Assembly (NCBI GenBank): GCA_007118045.1
Contig: SKTG01000259.1
Location: 1-7,435, forward strand
Reading direction: 5' to 3'
DNA: 7,435 nt
DNA from: Nitriliruptoraceae bacterium
GTDB lineage: Bacteria > Actinomycetota > Nitriliruptoria > Nitriliruptorales > Nitriliruptoraceae
This document shows, one piece after another, positions 4,728 through 7,435 of the stretch. The translations under genes and the position numbers were made by a program. The notes beneath the pieces were generated by a model that ran no database searches, was not told the DNA's origin, and saw only the letters and a list, made by a program, of their open reading frames with translations. Numbering within the stretch: the stretch's first letter is position 1; each line of letters begins with the position of its first letter.

Positions 4728-5678
4728 TCAGGCGCTGGGGCTCCGTTGCCGGGTGGCGGCGATGTCCTTGCGGACCGACTCGAGGACCCCGTTGACGTAG
4801 CCACCCGAGTCGTCGGTCGACAGCGTCTTCGCGAGGGTGACGGCCTCGTCGATCACCACCGCCGGGGGCGTCGACTCGTAGAGCAGCTCGTAGGCCGCCA
4901 GCCGCAGCACGGACCGATCCACCACCGGCATCCGGGGGATCGACCACTTGCGCGCGTACCGGGCGATGAGCGCATCGACCTCGTCACGGTGGTCGGCGAC
5001 TCCCAGGACCAGGCTCCGCGTGAAGCCGTCGATCCGAGGCGAGGCCCTGAGCGGCCGATCGGTGGTCCCGGCCACCGCGTCGTCGTGTGCCTGGGCCCGC
5101 AACCGTTCCTGCTCGCTCGCGACGTCCGCCTGCAGGTCGTCGAGGTCGTCGAGCAGGGACCGCGCCGCCTCGTCGTCGGTGAGCGCTCGCAGCACGACGT
5201 CGGGCTCGACACCCCGGACGTCGGCCTGGAACAGCATGCGCAGGGCCCGCTCACGGGCACGCCGTGGATCCCCCGTGTCCGTCCGCCGCTGCCCGGACCG
5301 GGACCGCTTCGTGCCCTTGCCACGGCCCACCTCGCGGCCACGTTCGCTCCGCTCCGACGATGCCGCGCCCTCGTCGGCGGCCCTCCGGCCGCCCTCAGCC
5401 GACCCCGACGGTTCCGTTGCTTCGCCGCCGGCCACCTGATCAGCCCCCTCGAGGCCCGGACCGTCCGACGCGCCGGGCTCCGACCGCGGCCCGGCATCGC
5501 CCGATCCGGCGTCGTCGCCCGGTGCCGGCTCGCCCCGTCCCGCGTCGCTCGGTCCCGGGTTGGCCGGTCCCGCTTCGCCCTCGCCAATGTCCGTCGCGCC
5601 CGTGTCGTCCCCGTCCCCATCCGACGAGCCGGTGTCGGCGGGTCCGTCGCTCCTCTGCATGCCGTCGAGGTCCATCAT
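4728..5678 (-). CDS. nusB: Transcription antitermination factor NusB with a long N-terminal extension
   Basis: NusB binds NusE (S10) and boxA RNA to form antitermination complexes, chiefly on rRNA operons. The NusB fold begins near residue 138 of 316 (RRARERALRMLFQADVRG). Its most conserved part is near the C-terminus: VVDRSVLRLAAYELLY, then PPAVVIDEAVTLAKTLSTDDSGGYVNGVL. The core of about 170 residues is about 35 longer than E. coli NusB because of a charged insertion after FQADVRG. Before it lie about 137 residues rich in Gly, Asp, Ala, Pro, Ser and Glu, probably disordered and acidic. The ATG at 5678 overlaps the last base of the efp stop, but I see no good ribosome site there, so coupling is assumed. 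Alternative starts are an ATG at 5675, a later ATG at 5660, and in-frame GTG codons at 5435 and 5330. The GTG at 5330 would give a protein of about 200 residues. Function is secure; the start is not. Confidence 0.93.
   Translation of the reverse strand: MMDLDGMQRSDGPADTGSSDGDGDDTGATDIGEGEAGPANPGPSDAGRGEPAPGDDAGSGDAGPRSEPGASDGPGLEGADQVAGGEATEPSGSAEGGRRAADEGAASSERSERGREVGRGKGTKRSRSGQRRTDTGDPRRARERALRMLFQADVRGVEPDVVLRALTDDEAARSLLDDLDDLQADVASEQERLRAQAHDDAVAGTTDRPLRASPRIDGFTRSLVLGVADHRDEVDALIARYARKWSIPRMPVVDRSVLRLAAYELLYESTPPAVVIDEAVTLAKTLSTDDSGGYVNGVLESVRKDIAATRQRSPSA
5268..5678 (-). other. Low-complexity acidic region encoded before the NusB domain
   Basis: This segment encodes only the putative extension. 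Short Gly/Asp/Pro/Ala motifs recur and there are no predicted helices or membrane segments by eye. It uses codons such as GGA, GCA, GAA and GAT more often than the NusB core, so its third-position G/C content looks lower. Its last 30 or so residues turn basic (Arg, Lys, Ser), next to the RNA-binding domain. Whether it is translated depends on the nusB start. Confidence 0.6.
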
Positions 5679-6235
5679 CAAGCGCGCGAGATGTAAGCAC
5701 CCGAACGGGTGTCCACCTTGACCTTCTCACCAGGCTCGATGAAGAGCGGCACCTGGATCTCCTTGCCCGTCTCGAGCGTCGCCGGCTTCGTGGCCGACGT
5801 CGCGGTGTTGCCGGCGAAGCCGGGGTCGGTCTGCGCCACCTCGAGGTCCTTGGAGGCGGGCAGCTCCACGCCGACGATCCGACCCTCGTAGTCCTGGATC
5901 TGCAGCTCGTCGCCCTCGACCAGGTAGTCGGCGGCGTCGCCGATGGCGGCCTTGCTCGCGTGACGCTGCTCGAAGGTGGTGTTGTCCATCAGGACGAGGT
6001 CGTCCCCCTCCCGGAAGAGGAACTGCACCGTCGAGCGCTCGACGATGGCCTGGTCGATGTCCTCGCCGGCCCGGAAGGTGCGCTCGACGACCTTGCCGGT
6101 CTCGACCTCCTTGAGCTTGGTCCGCACCACGGCACCGCCCTTGCCGGGCTTGTGGTGGTTCCAGTCGACGACCTGCTGCAGCTTGCCGTCGAGGAGGAGG
6201 GTCATGCCGTTCTTGAGGTTGTTGGTCGAGACCAC
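5678..6235 (-). CDS. efp: Translation elongation factor P
   Basis: EF-P enters the ribosomal E site and relieves stalling at polyproline stretches. The product is 185 residues, the usual length, with three beta-barrel domains: the KOW-like N-terminal domain (about 1-64), the OB domain (about 65-127, STVQFLF then MDNTTFEQ) and the C-terminal OB domain (about 128-185, ending GEKVKVDTRSGAYISRA). The functional loop is HHKPGKGGA with Lys32 at its tip, the position that is beta-lysylated in E. coli. No EpmA or EpmB modification gene is seen in the window, and actinobacterial EF-P can act with unmodified Lys. The start is GTG at 6235 with GAAGG 7 nt upstream, and the protein begins with the expected STNNLKNGM. 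Only 35 nt separate it from the peptidase gene upstream, and its stop shares one base with the nusB start. The disordered, Pro-containing extensions of neighbouring genes are not long polyproline runs. Confidence 0.97.
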   Translation of the reverse strand: MVSTNNLKNGMTLLLDGKLQQVVDWNHHKPGKGGAVVRTKLKEVETGKVVERTFRAGEDIDQAIVERSTVQFLFREGDDLVLMDNTTFEQRHASKAAIGDAADYLVEGDELQIQDYEGRIVGVELPASKDLEVAQTDPGFAGNTATSATKPATLETGKEIQVPLFIEPGEKVKVDTRSGAYISRA

Positions 6236-6270
6236 GTGGGAACCTTCGGGAGGTCGAGCGCGAGCGGCAT

Positions 6271-7435
6271 CTACCGGATGATCAGCTCGCGAGGGGTATC
6301 GGTGAGGGCTCGCGCTGGGCCGTCCGCGGTGACCACCAGGGTGTCCTCGATGCGGACGCCACCGAGGCCGGGGAGGTAGACACCCGGTTCGACGGTGAGC
6401 GCGATGCCGGCCTCCAGCCTAGCAGCCGACCCCTCCGCGACCGCCGGCGCCTCGTGGATCCTCAGCCCGACGCCGTGGCCCGTGCCGTGCACGAACCGCT
6501 CCCGGTAGCCCGCCGCGTCGATGACCTCACGGGCCGCGGCATCCACGTCACCGGTCGAGGCTCCCGCGACGGCGGCTTCCCTACCAGCGGCCTGCGCCCG
6601 CTCGACGAGGGCATGGACCGCGACCAGCTCGTCGTCCAGGTGGCCGATCCCGATCGTTCGGGTGTGGTCGGCGTGGTAGCCGTCGACCAGGGCACCGCAG
6701 TCGACGGTCAGCAGGTCCCCGAGCTCGACGGGACGCGCCCCCGCCGCATGGTGCGGGATGGCCGAGTTGGGTCCGCTCGCGACGATCGAGGGGAACGCGA
6801 CGCCGTCGGCGCCGAGATCGACGAAGCGACGTTCCAGGGCCGTGGCGAGCTCGCGTTCGGTCCGCCCGACCGCCACCACCTCGTCGAACAGCCAGGCGAG
6901 CGCCCGTTGCGTGATGTCACAGGCGAGCGCCAACCGCGCCAGCTCGGAGTCATCCTTGACCAGACGACACCGCTCCACGAGCTGTGTGCTGGCGAGGACC
7001 TCCACCCCGGCTGCCTCGGCCTGCTCCATCAGCTGTCGACCTGCCGACCAGGTCAGGTGATCTGCCTCGGCCGCCACGACCCCGGCGTCGCCGTCCAGGG
7101 CAGCCGCGAGTTCCAGCGCGACCTCGACCGGTTCGCGGGTCAACGAGGCCGTCAGGTCGGGCGCCTCGGTGGCGGCGCGGGCCTCGTAGCGGCCGTCGGT
7201 GACGAGGCGGTCGACCTCCGCGTCCGGGCCGATCAGGACCTGTCCGTTGGTGCCGCTGAACCCGCTCAGGTACCGGACGTTGACCGGGTCGGTCACGAGC
7301 AGCAGCGTCGCACCCTCGGCCCTCACGATCTCACGGACCCGCTCACGACGACCGGCGTGGTCGTGCGGGGGCAGCTCGGCGCCGGCAGCCAGGTCGGACG
7401 GACGCTGCGGGGACGGGCCGGATCCGGCTCGCGCC
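6271..7435 (-). CDS. Xaa-Pro peptidase, M24B family, 5' end cut by window
   Basis: A cytosolic metallopeptidase that cleaves bonds next to proline (aminopeptidase P or prolidase). Counting from the in-frame GTG at 7326, the two-metal ligands of the pita-bread fold are all present: Asp209 (TVDCGA), Asp220 (HADHTRT), His284 (GTGHGVGLRIHE), Glu313 (TVEPGVYL) and Glu327 (RIEDT). The creatinase-type N-terminal domain starts with LLLVTDPVNVRYLSGFSGTNG. The GTG at 7326 is probably not the start: the frame stays open to the window edge, and the upstream codons encode GRRERVREIV, which fits the first helix of this family, while no start codon is seen in the remaining 109 nt. It therefore starts beyond 7435, and its first visible residues are a low-complexity lead. 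A pepQ-efp pairing is common in Gram-positives, with aro genes often before it. pepQ and pepP cannot be told apart from sequence alone. Confidence 0.94.
   Translation of the reverse strand, partial: ARAGSGPSPQRPSDLAAGAELPPHDHAGRRERVREIVRAEGATLLLVTDPVNVRYLSGFSGTNGQVLIGPDAEVDRLVTDGRYEARAATEAPDLTASLTREPVEVALELAAALDGDAGVVAAEADHLTWSAGRQLMEQAEAAGVEVLASTQLVERCRLVKDDSELARLALACDITQRALAWLFDEVVAVGRTERELATALERRFVDLGADGVAFPSIVASGPNSAIPHHAAGARPVELGDLLTVDCGALVDGYHADHTRTIGIGHLDDELVAVHALVERAQAAGREAAVAGASTGDVDAAAREVIDAAGYRERFVHGTGHGVGLRIHEAPAVAEGSAARLEAGIALTVEPGVYLPGLGGVRIEDTLVVTADGPARALTDTPRELIIR

Noticed and set aside
4644..5696. Plus-strand open frame of 350 codons opposite nusB
   Set aside because: Low-complexity Arg/Pro/Val-rich product with no motif; shadow of nusB and its extension.
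6236..6270. Promoter or terminator between the peptidase gene and efp
   Set aside because: Only 35 nt, filled by the efp ribosome site; no inverted repeat or promoter motif was seen.

Overview
The window is a compact, very GC-rich (about 70% by eye) stretch in which every real gene lies on the minus strand. Gene order in transcription order is pepQ/pepP-like Xaa-Pro peptidase (5' end outside the window), efp, nusB, a 174-nt gap, pyrR, pyrB, pyrC and carA (3' end outside the window). High GC, strong G/C third-position bias, GTG/TTG starts and this gene order point to an actinobacterium. Streptomyces has efp-nusB-bldD-pyrR-pyrB-pyrC-carA, and here bldD is missing between nusB and pyrR. I cannot name the genus; a deep-branching actinobacterial class is possible but not proven.

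Upstream block (7435 to 4728, minus strand): a metallopeptidase of the M24 family, elongation factor P and NusB. They are closely packed, with a 35-nt gap and then a 1-nt stop/start overlap, so they are probably one transcript. NusB carries a long Gly/Asp/Ala/Pro-rich N-terminal extension that is unusual for this small protein.

Regulatory gap (4727 to 4554): a GC-rich hairpin directly after nusB, two further hairpins, a weak candidate promoter, and directly before pyrR a clear PyrR-binding RNA element. Its lower stem pairs with the pyrR Shine-Dalgarno sequence, which predicts PyrR-mediated translational repression, the mechanism known from mycobacteria, rather than the attenuation of Bacillus.

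Downstream block (4553 to 1): pyrR, pyrB, pyrC and carA, each joined to the next by a 4-nt stop/start overlap and each downstream cistron preceded by a good Shine-Dalgarno sequence exactly 5 nt from its start. Together they encode the regulator, aspartate transcarbamoylase, dihydroorotase and the glutaminase subunit of carbamoyl phosphate synthetase. carB should follow beyond position 1.

The core chemistry is ordinary housekeeping and I see no defence system, mobile element, CRISPR or RNA gene. The two things most worth attention are the PyrR RNA switch with a competing in-frame upstream start, and the repeated presence of low-complexity, probably disordered extensions and insertions in NusB, PyrB, PyrC and (more weakly) CarA.
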